From: Mycolicibacter heraklionensis
Lineage (GTDB): Bacteria > Actinomycetota > Actinomycetes > Mycobacteriales > Mycobacteriaceae
Direction of reading: 5' to 3'
NCBI RefSeq assembly: GCF_019645815.1
Contig: NZ_CP080997.1
Span: forward strand, 868,001-932,000
Length of the DNA stretch: 64,000 bases
The notes beneath the pieces were generated by a model that made no database searches, was not told the DNA's origin, and saw nothing but the letters and a program-made list of their open reading frames with translations. The position numbers and the translations under genes were made by a program. Shown here one piece after another: positions 1 to 7,443 of the stretch (position 1 is the first letter of the stretch; each line of letters starts with the position of its first letter).

Positions 1-482
1 AACTGCTGGCCGCCGCCGACGTGGTGTTGGAAGGCTCGCGTCCGGCGGCGCTGGCCCGTCGTGGCCTGGGCCCATTCGACGTGGCCGGCCGGCCCGGGCG
101 AGTGTGGGTGCAGATCACCGCGCACGGCGCAGTGAGCGGCTACGCCGGATTGGGTGACGACGCCGCGGTCGCCGGGGGACTGGTGGGTTGTGACGGCAAT
201 GCTGGTCCGGTGTTCTGCGCCGACGCCATCGCCGACCCGCTGACCGGCATCGAAGCCGCTGCGGCCGTGGCTGATTCGTTGGCCCGCGGCGGCGGCGAGG
301 TGATCACCTTTTCGCTGGCCGCGGTCGCCGCCGGCTACGCCGCCCTGCCCAAGTGTGTTCCGGTCGGCGAGGTTCCCGTGCTGCCGCCACAGTCACCGTG
401 GATCGAGGCTGCCGGGCCGGCGCTGGGAGCCGACAACGGCCGGATCGGCGAACTCCTCGCGCGGGCGGGGGCGCGGTGCTGA
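1..482 (+). CDS. CaiB/BaiF family III CoA-transferase, C-terminal fragment
   Basis: The coding sequence is open at the left window edge, with its first full codon at base 3, and ends at TGA 480-482, so only about 159 C-terminal residues are visible. The stretch ADVVLEGSRPAALARRGLG and the following VWVQITAHG match the region of family III CoA-transferases that follows the catalytic Asp. The family moves CoA between acyl-CoA and free acids without a covalent acyl-enzyme step seen in other classes. The active-site Asp should lie upstream of the window. The stop overlaps the next start by 7 bp, so the two genes are probably co-transcribed. The substrate cannot be read from this fragment. Confidence 0.75.
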   Translation, partial: LLAAADVVLEGSRPAALARRGLGPFDVAGRPGRVWVQITAHGAVSGYAGLGDDAAVAGGLVGCDGNAGPVFCADAIADPLTGIEAAAAVADSLARGGGEVITFSLAAVAAGYAALPKCVPVGEVPVLPPQSPWIEAAGPALGADNGRIGELLARAGARC

Positions 483-1807
483 TCCAGCGAGCGGTGCTGC
501 TGGACGGGTCGAGGGTCGATATCCGGCTCGACGACACCATCGAACGGGTCGCACCGGCGTTGACCGCGCAGCGCGGCGAAGACGTCTTCGACGCGCGCCA
601 CGCCACGGTGATTCCCGGGCTACACGACCACCACGTGCACCTTCGCTCGGCCGCAGCGGCGCTGGAATCGGTGTGCCTAGGGCCGCCGCAGGTGCGCACC
701 CTCGACGAACTGGCCGCCGCACTACGGGCCGCTCCAGCCGATTCCGACGGCTGGGTGCGCGGCTACGGCTACCACGAGTCGGTCGCCGGAGAACTCAATG
801 CCGCACTCCTGGACAGCATCTCACCGCAGCTACCGGTACGGGTGGCGCACCGCAGCGGCGCCCTATGGGTGCTGAACTCCGCCGGCCTGGCCCGCGCCGG
901 GGTGACCGAGCACCCCGATGGGCGGCTGCTGCGCGCTCACGCCGATCCCGCACCCCGGCTCCCGCACCGCGAACCCTCGTTGGCCCGGTTGAGCAGGGCG
1001 CTGGCGGCCTACGGCGTCACCGGGATCACCGACGCCACCCCGGGACACCGCGACGCCGACATCGCCGTGTTCGCCGCGGCTCGCAGCGCCGGCGAGCTGC
1101 TGCAGCGGCTGCACTGCCTGGCGCCTGCCGGGACCGGCGCGGCGCCGGGGATCACCCTCGGCCCGACCAAGATCATCCTCGACGACGACCGCCTGAACCT
1201 GGATGCGCTGACAAAGACGTTGTCCGACAACCACGCTCGGGGCCACGGTGTGGCGCTGCACTGCGTCACCGACGCCCAGCTGACCGTCGCGATCGCCGCG
1301 TGGCAGGCCGCCGGTACACATGCCGAGGATCGCATCGAACACGCGGCCGTCGTGCCTGACGACCGGCTGGCCGACCTCGCCGCGCTCGGGATCACCGTCG
1401 TCACCCAGCCCAACTTCGTCGCCGAACGCGGCGACGACTACCTGGCCGAAATCGAACCCGAGCGTCACCACGAGCTGTGGCGGGTCGCGTCGTTGCAGCG
1501 CAACGGAATTCCGCTGGCGCTCTCCACCGACACGCCCTTCGGTGACGGCGACCCCTGGGGGGCCATGCGCGCCGCTGTCCACCGGGTTACACCGAGCGGC
1601 GCCGTGTTGGGGACGGGGGAGCGGATCTCGGCCCGCGCCGCCCTGCAGGGTTTCGCCGGCCGGGCCGATCAGCCCGCCACACCGCGCCGAATCGCCGTGG
1701 GTGAACCCGGTGACCTGTGCGTGCTGGGCGGTGATCCGGTTGCCCTCAACGCCGGCTTGGTCGAGGCGACGATTGTCGCCGGTGTCGTGGTGCACGATAT
1801 TCGGTAG
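476..1807 (+). CDS. Amidohydrolase family 3 metal-dependent hydrolase
   Basis: A 443-residue protein of the amidohydrolase superfamily (PF07969-like), which hydrolyses amide or related bonds with metal-activated water. The N-terminal beta strand is followed by [12 protein letters not shown], carrying the HxH metal ligands. Further TIM-barrel ligands are the His in ALHCVTDAQ, the His in RIEHAAVV, and the Asp in [12 protein letters not shown] near the end. The GTG at 476 is chosen because it keeps the protein to the domain and overlaps the upstream CoA-transferase stop by 7 bp; a longer reading starting inside the transferase is a frame artefact. Translational coupling suggests one pathway for an acyl or amide compound, which is inference. 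The substrate is unknown. Confidence 0.8.
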   Translation: MLIQRAVLLDGSRVDIRLDDTIERVAPALTAQRGEDVFDARHATVIPGLHDHHVHLRSAAAALESVCLGPPQVRTLDELAAALRAAPADSDGWVRGYGYHESVAGELNAALLDSISPQLPVRVAHRSGALWVLNSAGLARAGVTEHPDGRLLRAHADPAPRLPHREPSLARLSRALAAYGVTGITDATPGHRDADIAVFAAARSAGELLQRLHCLAPAGTGAAPGITLGPTKIILDDDRLNLDALTKTLSDNHARGHGVALHCVTDAQLTVAIAAWQAAGTHAEDRIEHAAVVPDDRLADLAALGITVVTQPNFVAERGDDYLAEIEPERHHELWRVASLQRNGIPLALSTDTPFGDGDPWGAMRAAVHRVTPSGAVLGTGERISARAALQGFAGRADQPATPRRIAVGEPGDLCVLGGDPVALNAGLVEATIVAGVVVHDIR

Positions 1808-1845
1808 CCTGGCTAGATAGTTTGAGGAATCGGAGAGGTATCGGG

Positions 1846-2751
1846 ATGACGCGTACGGACAGTGACAGCTGGGACTTGGCTACCAGTGTGGGGGCGACCG
1901 CGACCATGGTGGCGGCGCAGCGCGCCCTGGCCACCTCGGGACCGGACCAACTGATCAACGACCCGTGGGCGGCACCGCTGGTGCGGGCGGTGGGCATCGA
2001 CTTCTTCACCCGGCTGGTGGACGGCGAGGTGGTGTTTCCCGAAAGCGCCGAGTTCGACCCGGTCCGGATGGGACACGGGATGGGCGTGCGGACCCGATTC
2101 TTCGACGAGCACTTTCTGTCGGCGACGCGCAGCGGCATCCGTCAGGCGGTGATCCTCGCCGCCGGACTGGACTCCCGCGCCTACCGACTGGACTGGCCGG
2201 CCGGCACCGTGGTCTATGAGGTCGACCTGCCAGAGGTGATCGACTTCAAGACCACGACCCTGGCCGACCTGGGCGCCGAACCCACCGCCGAGCGCCGCAC
2301 CGTCGCCATCGACCTGCGCGACGACTGGCCGGCCGCGCTACGTGCCGCCGGGTTCGACCCGCAGGCCCCCACCGTGTGGAGCGCCGAGGGTCTACTGGTC
2401 TACCTGCAGCCCGACGCTCAGGATGCCCTGTTCGACACCATCAAGTCTTTGAGCGCACCGGGCAGCCGACTGGCCTGTGAGTTCATCGGCGACACCTCGG
2501 TGTTTGCCAGCCCGGCGTGGCGTGAGCACCGGGAGAAGATGTCGGCGCTGGGCTTGGAAGTGGAGATCGGGGACCTGATCTACCACGGCGAACGCAATCA
2601 CATCGTCGAGTACCTGACCGGTGCCGGCTGGACGGTGACGGGCAGCCGGGTCCGAGACCTCTACGCCCAGTGCGGCCTGGAGTACGGGGACGACGAGCTG
2701 GCGGTGGCGTTCGACGACATGACCTACTTGAGTGCGGTTCTGCCGGAGTAA
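1846..2751 (+). CDS. SAM-dependent methyltransferase, mycobacterial PF04072 family
   Basis: A 301-residue class I methyltransferase of the large mycobacterial family related to leucine carboxyl methyltransferase (PF04072; several H37Rv paralogues, including Rv0830). Diagnostic segments are the N-terminal [19 protein letters not shown], the SAM-binding [15 protein letters not shown], the acidic strand [13 protein letters not shown], and [12 protein letters not shown]. The ATG at 1846 follows GGAGAGG with a suitable spacer, so the longer TTG start at 1822 is rejected. Members probably O-methylate lipids or polyketide-like metabolites, but the substrate is unknown for nearly all. It converges on the next gene with a 17-bp gap. 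Position beside the tRNA cluster matches the Rv0830 neighbourhood as I recall it. Confidence 0.88.
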   Translation: MTRTDSDSWDLATSVGATATMVAAQRALATSGPDQLINDPWAAPLVRAVGIDFFTRLVDGEVVFPESAEFDPVRMGHGMGVRTRFFDEHFLSATRSGIRQAVILAAGLDSRAYRLDWPAGTVVYEVDLPEVIDFKTTTLADLGAEPTAERRTVAIDLRDDWPAALRAAGFDPQAPTVWSAEGLLVYLQPDAQDALFDTIKSLSAPGSRLACEFIGDTSVFASPAWREHREKMSALGLEVEIGDLIYHGERNHIVEYLTGAGWTVTGSRVRDLYAQCGLEYGDDELAVAFDDMTYLSAVLPE

Positions 2752-2768
2752 TCGCCCGGCGCAAGGGC

Positions 2769-3755
2769 TCAGAGGCCCAAGACAGCCCAGGCATCGGCGG
2801 AGCCGCTCGCATCCGTCACGTCGTTGAGCAGCGCGTCGATCGGGTTGCCTGTACCGTCCCAGCCCAGTGCCTGCGCGATGGTGTGGGATATCTCGATCAG
2901 CGAGCCCAACGGCCCCGAGCCGAGTCCGGTGATCGGGAACGGCGGGACCGAGACGCAACCCACTATCGGCAACGTCGTGCATACGTCCGCACCGATGTTG
3001 CCGAACAGTGGCCCGCCGGGACTGAGCAGCCCGCCCAGGTCGATGCTCACCGACCGGATCGTGCCGACCGGCAAGTCGGGCAGCAACGGAACGAGCAGGT
3101 CCGTGAGGTCGACAGTGCCATACCCGTTGAGCCCGCCGTCGATCATGTGGGCCGGAATGTCGATCAGGTCGTTCCATGCTCCCGACCAGTCACGGTCGCC
3201 GATCGCGCCGATCATCGAGCTGATGCTGTCGCGCAACTCCAGCCACGGGCTGACGAGGGCCCCCAGCGTGCCGGCGAGCAAACCGCTCACCGGCCATGCG
3301 GAGAAGTCCACCAGCCATGCCGCTAGCTTGTCGTCCGGAGAGAGAAGGCTCGAAAGGGTCGCGAACACGAGCCGGTGGGCGGGGTCGAGAAGGTTGGTGT
3401 CGGCTTCGAACGGGGCGGTGACGCCGGCGACCAGGTTGGACCACATCTGGCCGACGATGTTGAAGATGTCGCCCGGGTTGTTCAGGAAGTCCTGCAGGAA
3501 GCCGACCTGGTTCGCCACCACCTGCTGCACGATCGGCAGCGGCGGCGTCACCCATTCGGTGCCGAGTGCGGTGATATTGGTGAACGCGCGGTCCAGGACG
3601 TCGGCCCACAGCGTGAAGAAGTCGGTGTCGGCGACGAGCTGCACGGCGGGCGACTGGCTGCCCGGCAGCGTCGGGGCCGGCGGGGCGGTGGTGATCAGAC
3701 CGGCTCCGATCGCCGCGATTCCGGCGGCGATGAGCGGACGAGTGGTGAGTTCCAT
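2769..3755 (-). CDS. Exported mycobacterial protein of unknown function
   Basis: A 328-residue protein with a Sec-type signal (ELTTRPLIAAGIAAIGAGLIT, then an Ala/Pro segment). The mature part is rich in Leu, Asp, Trp and Gly and resembles the C-terminal extensions of PE/PPE-associated proteins (LVADTDFFTLWADVLDRAF, DFLNNPGDIFNIVGQMW). There is no PE domain and no catalytic motif I can name. The ATG at 3755 is preceded by AGGGGGA four to five bases away, so the 14-residue longer reading is rejected. A paralogous style of protein appears at 38587-39162. It is probably located in the cell envelope or secreted. Function unknown. Confidence 0.8.
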   Translation of the reverse strand: MELTTRPLIAAGIAAIGAGLITTAPPAPTLPGSQSPAVQLVADTDFFTLWADVLDRAFTNITALGTEWVTPPLPIVQQVVANQVGFLQDFLNNPGDIFNIVGQMWSNLVAGVTAPFEADTNLLDPAHRLVFATLSSLLSPDDKLAAWLVDFSAWPVSGLLAGTLGALVSPWLELRDSISSMIGAIGDRDWSGAWNDLIDIPAHMIDGGLNGYGTVDLTDLLVPLLPDLPVGTIRSVSIDLGGLLSPGGPLFGNIGADVCTTLPIVGCVSVPPFPITGLGSGPLGSLIEISHTIAQALGWDGTGNPIDALLNDVTDASGSADAWAVLGL

Positions 3756-4007
3756 GGCTCCCCCTAACCGGATGCAACATCCTGTGATGGATGTCACGAA
3801 TTAGTGAATCTTAGCTGGGAGGGAGCCTAGAGAAAGATGATTTCGCTGGTCCCGCTGCCGATTTTCTGCCGCGGCGGCGGCGGGTGATTGCCGACGAGGC
3901 GACGTGGTGGTCCGCGATGGGAGTGATTCGCATCACGCGCTCGCCGGCGCCCGGCTCGTCGGGCAGCGCGTACGTGATGGATAACCGGTTCGGCCTCACG
4001 GCCGCTC

Positions 4008-4083
4008 TGGTGCCCCCAGCAGGGCTCGAACCTGCGACCTGCGGATTAAAAGTCCGTAGCTCTACCAACTGAGCTATAGGGGC
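4008..4083 (-). tRNA. lysT: tRNA-Lys (anticodon TTT)
   Basis: The reverse strand folds as a cloverleaf starting GCCCCTATAGCTCAG, with anticodon loop CTTTTAA (TTT), T-arm GGTTCGAGCC and acceptor 3' strand TGGGGGC followed by discriminator A and an encoded CCA at 4008-4010. The acceptor stem pairs over 7 bp with one G-T. It lies opposite to the three following tRNA genes. Confidence 0.97.
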
Positions 4084-4217
4084 CGTGCCGCATCAGAATA
4101 CTGCCCGCCCGATTGTGCTCCGCTTCGGACCGGTTTGAGGATTGGGGCCACCGTGCCCTAAGCTAGCGAAGCTCCCAGCGTGAAACGTTGTGAGTGCCTC
4201 GGAGAGATTCGGTTCTG

Positions 4218-4290
4218 GCCCCCATCGTCTAGTGGCCTAGGACGCCGCCCTTTCACGGCGGTAGCACGGGTTCGAATCCCGTTGGGGGTA
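4218..4290 (+). tRNA. gluT: tRNA-Glu (anticodon TTC)
   Basis: The cloverleaf begins GCCCCCATCGTCTAGTGG and has anticodon loop CTTTCAC (TTC) and T-arm GGTTCGAATCC. The acceptor 3' strand TGGGGGT ends in discriminator A with no encoded CCA. It is the first of three co-oriented tRNA genes (Glu, Asp, Phe), 42 bp before tRNA-Asp, and probably transcribed with them. Confidence 0.97.
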
Positions 4291-4332
4291 CTCGCAAACG
4301 GCGGAAACGTCGGGGGTGAGCAGTACAAGCAA

Positions 4333-4406
4333 GGCCCTGTGGCGCAGTTGGTTAGCGCGCCGCCCTGTCACGGCGGAGGTCGCGGGTTCAAGTCCCGTCA
4401 GGGTCG
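4333..4406 (+). tRNA. aspT: tRNA-Asp (anticodon GTC)
   Basis: The cloverleaf begins GGCCCTGTGGCGCAGTTGG, with anticodon loop CTGTCAC (GTC), T-arm GGTTCAAGTCC, acceptor 3' strand CAGGGTC and discriminator G. No CCA is encoded. It lies 29 bp before tRNA-Phe. Confidence 0.97.
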
Positions 4407-4435
4407 CTTTACGCGGCGAGGCACATGTGCCTTCC

Positions 4436-4512
4436 GGCCAGGTAGCTCAGTTGGTACGAGCGTCCGCCTGAAAAGCGGAAGGTCGCCGGTTCGATCCCGG
4501 CCCTGGCCACCA
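4436..4512 (+). tRNA. pheU: tRNA-Phe (anticodon GAA); integration site of a small island
   Basis: The cloverleaf begins GGCCAGGTAGCTCAGTTGG, with anticodon loop CTGAAAA (GAA), T-arm GGTTCGATCC, acceptor 3' strand CCTGGCC, discriminator A and encoded CCA (4510-4512). Its last 40 bases up to position 4510 are repeated exactly at 8518-8557, as expected when a tRNA 3' end served as an integration site. The gene itself is complete. Confidence 0.97.
4471..4510 (+). repeat. Left att-like direct repeat (inside tRNA-Phe)
   Basis: This 40-bp segment is the 3' half of tRNA-Phe and is identical to 8518-8557. It rebuilds a functional tRNA gene at the left boundary of the island. Confidence 0.85.
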
Positions 4513-4517
4513 CTAGG

Positions 4518-4541
4518 ACCACCTGGTAGCAGGTGGTTTTT
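4518..4541 (+). terminator. Rho-independent terminator after the tRNA cluster
   Basis: A stem ACCACCT/AGGTGGT with a 6-nt loop is followed by a run of five T, five bases after the tRNA-Phe CCA. This is a classic intrinsic terminator for the Glu-Asp-Phe tRNA transcript. No equivalent follows the duplicated tRNA-Phe end at 8557. Confidence 0.85.
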
Positions 4542-4699
4542 CTCGTCTTTGAGGCGCACGGCGAGAAGGTCCCGGTGACCCAGAATGACCCATTCCAGAT
4601 TAATCGTCTCGGCGGCGCCCCCGTTGACCCACGGCCGGGTCACTCCGCAGCTGGAATCGGCCCGACCCCGAGGCGGCGCGCCGGTACTCTCAGCGGACT

Positions 4700-5008
4700 A
4701 TGAGGGCACGACTGCTTTTCGCGACTGCGATGTTCCCGGCGCTGCCGATCGTGAACGCGGGCACGGCTTCTGCGAACGAGTACTCGTGCGCCAACGCCGC
4801 GGCGACGAGCGGCTATGTCAACGAGCACAAGTTCCTCGCGGATGTCCAACAGGACTGCGCCGTCGCGTACGGGATCGCCAACGCGGACGGCGTCAGCACT
4901 CAATCTGAGGCCAGCGCCGCGGTTGCTGCGGCCGAGCAGTACTTGCGTTCGCGCGGGTACGACGCCGCGACGGTTGAGCAGATGGACATCGCCGGACACG
5001 GCGTGTAG
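4700..5008 (+). CDS. Small exported protein of unknown function
   Basis: A 102-residue ORF beginning RARLLFATAMFPALPIVNAGTASA, a plausible signal peptide with cleavage near TASA-NE. The mature part of about 76 residues has two cysteines (SCANAA, QDCAVAYG) and an Ala-rich helical C-terminus ending QMDIAGHGV. Its size and Cys spacing recall small exported mycobacterial proteins such as the DUF732 group, but it lacks clear family motifs. A TACTCT -10-like box lies nine bases upstream of the ATG. It is the first ORF inside the tRNA-Phe island. Whether it is cargo or old flanking DNA cannot be decided from the sequence. Confidence 0.55.
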   Translation: MRARLLFATAMFPALPIVNAGTASANEYSCANAAATSGYVNEHKFLADVQQDCAVAYGIANADGVSTQSEASAAVAAAEQYLRSRGYDAATVEQMDIAGHGV

Positions 5009-5314
5009 CTCCGCGAGTTACTCTGCGGCTGTCCGGCTATCCGGCTGCGCGGTCGTGATCGAGTTCAGCACTCCAGCGGCATCAACCAAGGCGTCGTTGG
5101 TGCTGGCACCAACCCCTTTCAGCACGTGCCCGAGCGTCAGGAAAACGCTGGCGCCAGCGGAATCGCCCTTATCGGAGGCACGGTTGACGTCCTGTTTCCC
5201 CGCAGGGAGGAGACCACGGCCAGAGTCGCGCTACACGACTGAGTTCGAGATTGATGACCCGCGGTCGCGCGGGTTGACCCGTGTGTCGTCCTGCCAGCCT
5301 CATATTGTGTCGAG
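5009..5314. other. Gene-poor stretch with a decayed-looking reverse reading frame
   Basis: No complete gene is seen. On the reverse strand a frame is open from a TAG near 5232 to TAA at 5018-5020 and reads like protein (segments GASVFLTLGHVLKGVG and NDALVDAAGVLNSITT), but it has no usable start codon upstream of its middle. It may be the tail of a truncated gene or chance. The right end (5303-5308, TATTGT) looks like the -10 box of the next gene. Confidence 0.3.
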
Positions 5315-6220
5315 ATGCCGGCCCCTTACGTATTGCGAGCCGCATCTGACGTCGTCGAGCTGTGGTCGACGGTCCGCTTGCCGTATGAACCGCGCGACTG
5401 GGTGCTCGAAATGCGAAATGACCTGCGCCGAGCGCTGCGCGACTTAGCTCCCAGATCAGGTGGGCGCCTGCATGCGGTGTACCGCGCAGCCGATGACGGC
5501 ACGTTCGTCGACACCGAGAACGTCCTGCTCTACAACGTGGGCAACGGCGCGCTCCGACCACTGATGACGCGCTCGGTGACCTTCGAACGCGGCTACGGGA
5601 TGCCACCACCGCCATCAGGCAGCGGACTGACCGAAGGCGCAATCCTGCACTACCAGCGCTACCGCGAGGCACGCGACGACGCGTTCGACTTCTGGAGACC
5701 GGGAAAGCAGCTGGCCGCGTTTACCGGTGTCCCCGTGGACTCCGTCGACGACAAGCCTGCGCCGGTGTGGAAGGCGATCCGGGACTTCGCGAAGCCACCA
5801 GCCGAGTCGGCTACCGCGCCAACGCGATTCCTCCTCAAGCTCCACGTAACGGACACCAGAGAGACCAAGCCCGCGAACTCGTTGGCCTACATCGTCAAGC
5901 CGACACTGGACGGCGTCATCAGCGCCTATCACGGCCATGCGGTCTCCGATGGAGTCGCCGAAGCCCAGCGGCTCGACGAGGCAGGGCTGGGATCGAGGGA
6001 GACCCTGCGAGACCAGCTTCTCGACCGACGCTGGGCCGCCCTCGGGGGGAGGCGACTGTTGTCATCGTTCGGTAGGGCGGGAGTGCAGTGGAATCCTGCC
6101 GATGACCTCTGCGTCGCCGCCCACGTCACTCTCAGCACCGGCGGTTCGGTTGAAGACGGCCACCATGCCCGGTGGCGACTGTCCGGCGAGTTGGCGAAGG
6201 CCATCCCGCGCGAGGCCTGA
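5315..6220 (+). CDS. Unknown 301-residue island protein
   Basis: I do not recognise the family. The protein is soluble, without signal or membrane segments. It has an N-terminal helical part (ASDVVELWSTVRLPYEPRDWVLEMRNDL), a central part with LHAVYRAADDGTFVDTENVLLYNVG and a Pro-rich turn GYGMPPPPSGSG, then HYQRYREARDDAFDFWRPGK. The C-terminal half contains TRFLLKLHVTDTRE, YIVKPTLDGVISAYHGH and AAHVTLSTGGSVEDGHHARWRL. The start is set by TATTGT six bases before the ATG, a typical mycobacterial leaderless promoter. It stands alone between the small exported ORF and the toxin-antitoxin pair. A role in defence or in element maintenance is only a guess from context. Confidence 0.7.
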   Translation: MPAPYVLRAASDVVELWSTVRLPYEPRDWVLEMRNDLRRALRDLAPRSGGRLHAVYRAADDGTFVDTENVLLYNVGNGALRPLMTRSVTFERGYGMPPPPSGSGLTEGAILHYQRYREARDDAFDFWRPGKQLAAFTGVPVDSVDDKPAPVWKAIRDFAKPPAESATAPTRFLLKLHVTDTRETKPANSLAYIVKPTLDGVISAYHGHAVSDGVAEAQRLDEAGLGSRETLRDQLLDRRWAALGGRRLLSSFGRAGVQWNPADDLCVAAHVTLSTGGSVEDGHHARWRLSGELAKAIPREA

Positions 6221-6298
6221 CAACTGCGGCGGCCGCCGCACGGGTGGATGATGACAAACGGGTCGCCACGTGTCACCCGCTCGGCCTACGTTCCGGAC

Positions 6299-6475
6299 AT
6301 GTCCGAGGCCGTCTCCGTCGAGTTCTGCGACTGCCCTCGCACCGATCACGTGGGTTCGGTGGACGGCCACTGCACGCGGCCTTCGATCCGCAGCGAGGAG
6401 TCCGGGGACTCCGAGGTTGACTTCTCCCGCTACACCGAGTGCGGCTCGCCATGTTCTTCGTCGTCGTGCGAGTAG
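6299..6475 (+). CDS. Possible small Cys-rich protein (58 aa)
   Basis: A short ORF beginning SEAVSVEFCDCPRTDHVG with six Cys in 58 residues (C-x-C near the start, then GHC, TEC, SPC, SSC at the end). A TACGTT box lies six bases before the ATG, the same leaderless arrangement as the neighbouring 301-residue gene. A longer reading from 6248 in the same frame has no better signal. The Cys pattern could bind a metal, but the low-complexity Ser/Cys tail also fits non-coding chance. No family is recognised. It would fill the otherwise empty 6221-6627 interval. Confidence 0.35.
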   Translation: MSEAVSVEFCDCPRTDHVGSVDGHCTRPSIRSEESGDSEVDFSRYTECGSPCSSSSCE

Positions 6476-6627
6476 GACATGAATACCTGGGACGGTTCAG
6501 TGGTCAGTGCGTCACTCTCCTGCTGGAGCGCCTTGTCCGCCACCTTGACGAAAGTGCATAGATCGAAAACGGATGATCGCTAGCAGTCTTGCCCAATGCC
6601 GGAAATTGAGAACCGGCAGCTTGCCGT

Positions 6628-7443
6628 TCAGGACTCAGGGCTGAGCTGGCCGAGCAGCGAGTCGACCAGGGTGCGCCGCGCAGCTGCAATAGCAGGCCAG
6701 CCTGGTTGGCCGACTGCGAAGTGTTCGGCCAGCAGGTCGTGGTCAGCGTCTATGACGCGCGTTGCCAGCATGGCGGCTTCGGGTGGGCTGAGACCGCCGC
6801 GCATGTCGTGGCCGAGCAGCGCGGCGGCTGCGGGGCGCAGGTCGAAGTCATGGCGGCGCAGAGCCCACTGGTGTGGTTCGGCGTAAAGCCGGTCGAGGTC
6901 GCCGGCGTACCAGTGCACCGCCAGGGCGAGATCAGGGCCGTCCTTGTAGTCGTGGGCCGCGGACCGGTCGAGCCATGCGTGCAATTTGAGTACCGCATAG
7001 TTCGGCGCCGGGGGGATGCGGACCGTCAAGCCGCCGGGGAGGGGCAGAACGTCGGCACGTAGGTAGGCGTCGGTGCATCCGTGCACGTTCATGGGCTCGT
7101 TGCCGGGGGGATGGCAGGTTGTGCCGACGGGCGATTCCACCTCGCCGAACGGGAGAATGTCGACGGGGCCGTCGGCGATCAGGAATCGGTGCCCGGTGTT
7201 GCCGGCGGCGGGGAAAGTGGCACGAATGGCCTCGAAGCCATCCCAATTGTTCAGGGCGACTGCGATATCGGTGTCGTTGGTGGCCCGCGGCGGGACGCTG
7301 TGGCAGTAGCGCCAGTGCAGCAGATCGCGGCACTGCGCCCCGACGAGCATTAGCTGTTCAGTTGGCACGATGTCGGCGAGTGCCGTGACTATCGGTGTCA
7401 CCCACGCCAGGAGTGTCGGGTCATAGTCGGGCGAGTCGGTCAT
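6628..7443 (-). CDS. Type IV-like toxin nucleotidyltransferase, AbiEii/MenT-like
   Basis: A 271-residue protein with the start of a minimal nucleotidyltransferase fold: strand and Gly turn LMLVGAQCRDLLHW (residues 31-44) followed by PPRATNDTDIAVAL, in which D57 and D59 form the metal-binding DxD. A later NYAVLKLHAWLDRSAAHDYKD resembles the Lys-bearing helix of AbiEii-type toxins. Known mycobacterial relatives (MenT) block translation by adding nucleotides to tRNA acceptor ends. The ORF starts 23 bp inside the end of the upstream AbiEi-like gene, the usual antitoxin-toxin order. H37Rv has MenAT2 (Rv0836c-Rv0837c) near its version of this tRNA region, which suggests but does not prove orthology. 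The target RNA is not predictable here. Confidence 0.72.
   Translation of the reverse strand: MTDSPDYDPTLLAWVTPIVTALADIVPTEQLMLVGAQCRDLLHWRYCHSVPPRATNDTDIAVALNNWDGFEAIRATFPAAGNTGHRFLIADGPVDILPFGEVESPVGTTCHPPGNEPMNVHGCTDAYLRADVLPLPGGLTVRIPPAPNYAVLKLHAWLDRSAAHDYKDGPDLALAVHWYAGDLDRLYAEPHQWALRRHDFDLRPAAAALLGHDMRGGLSPPEAAMLATRVIDADHDLLAEHFAVGQPGWPAIAAARRTLVDSLLGQLSPES

Noticed and set aside
3811-4072. Short frames of 62 and 85 residues on both strands beside tRNA-Lys
   Set aside because: Both run through the tRNA-Lys gene and have no start signals; the 3756-4007 interval appears empty of genes.
4180-4578. 132-residue frame running through the Glu, Asp and Phe tRNA genes
   Set aside because: It is made of tRNA sequence, which by chance lacks stops; the tRNA folds explain it.
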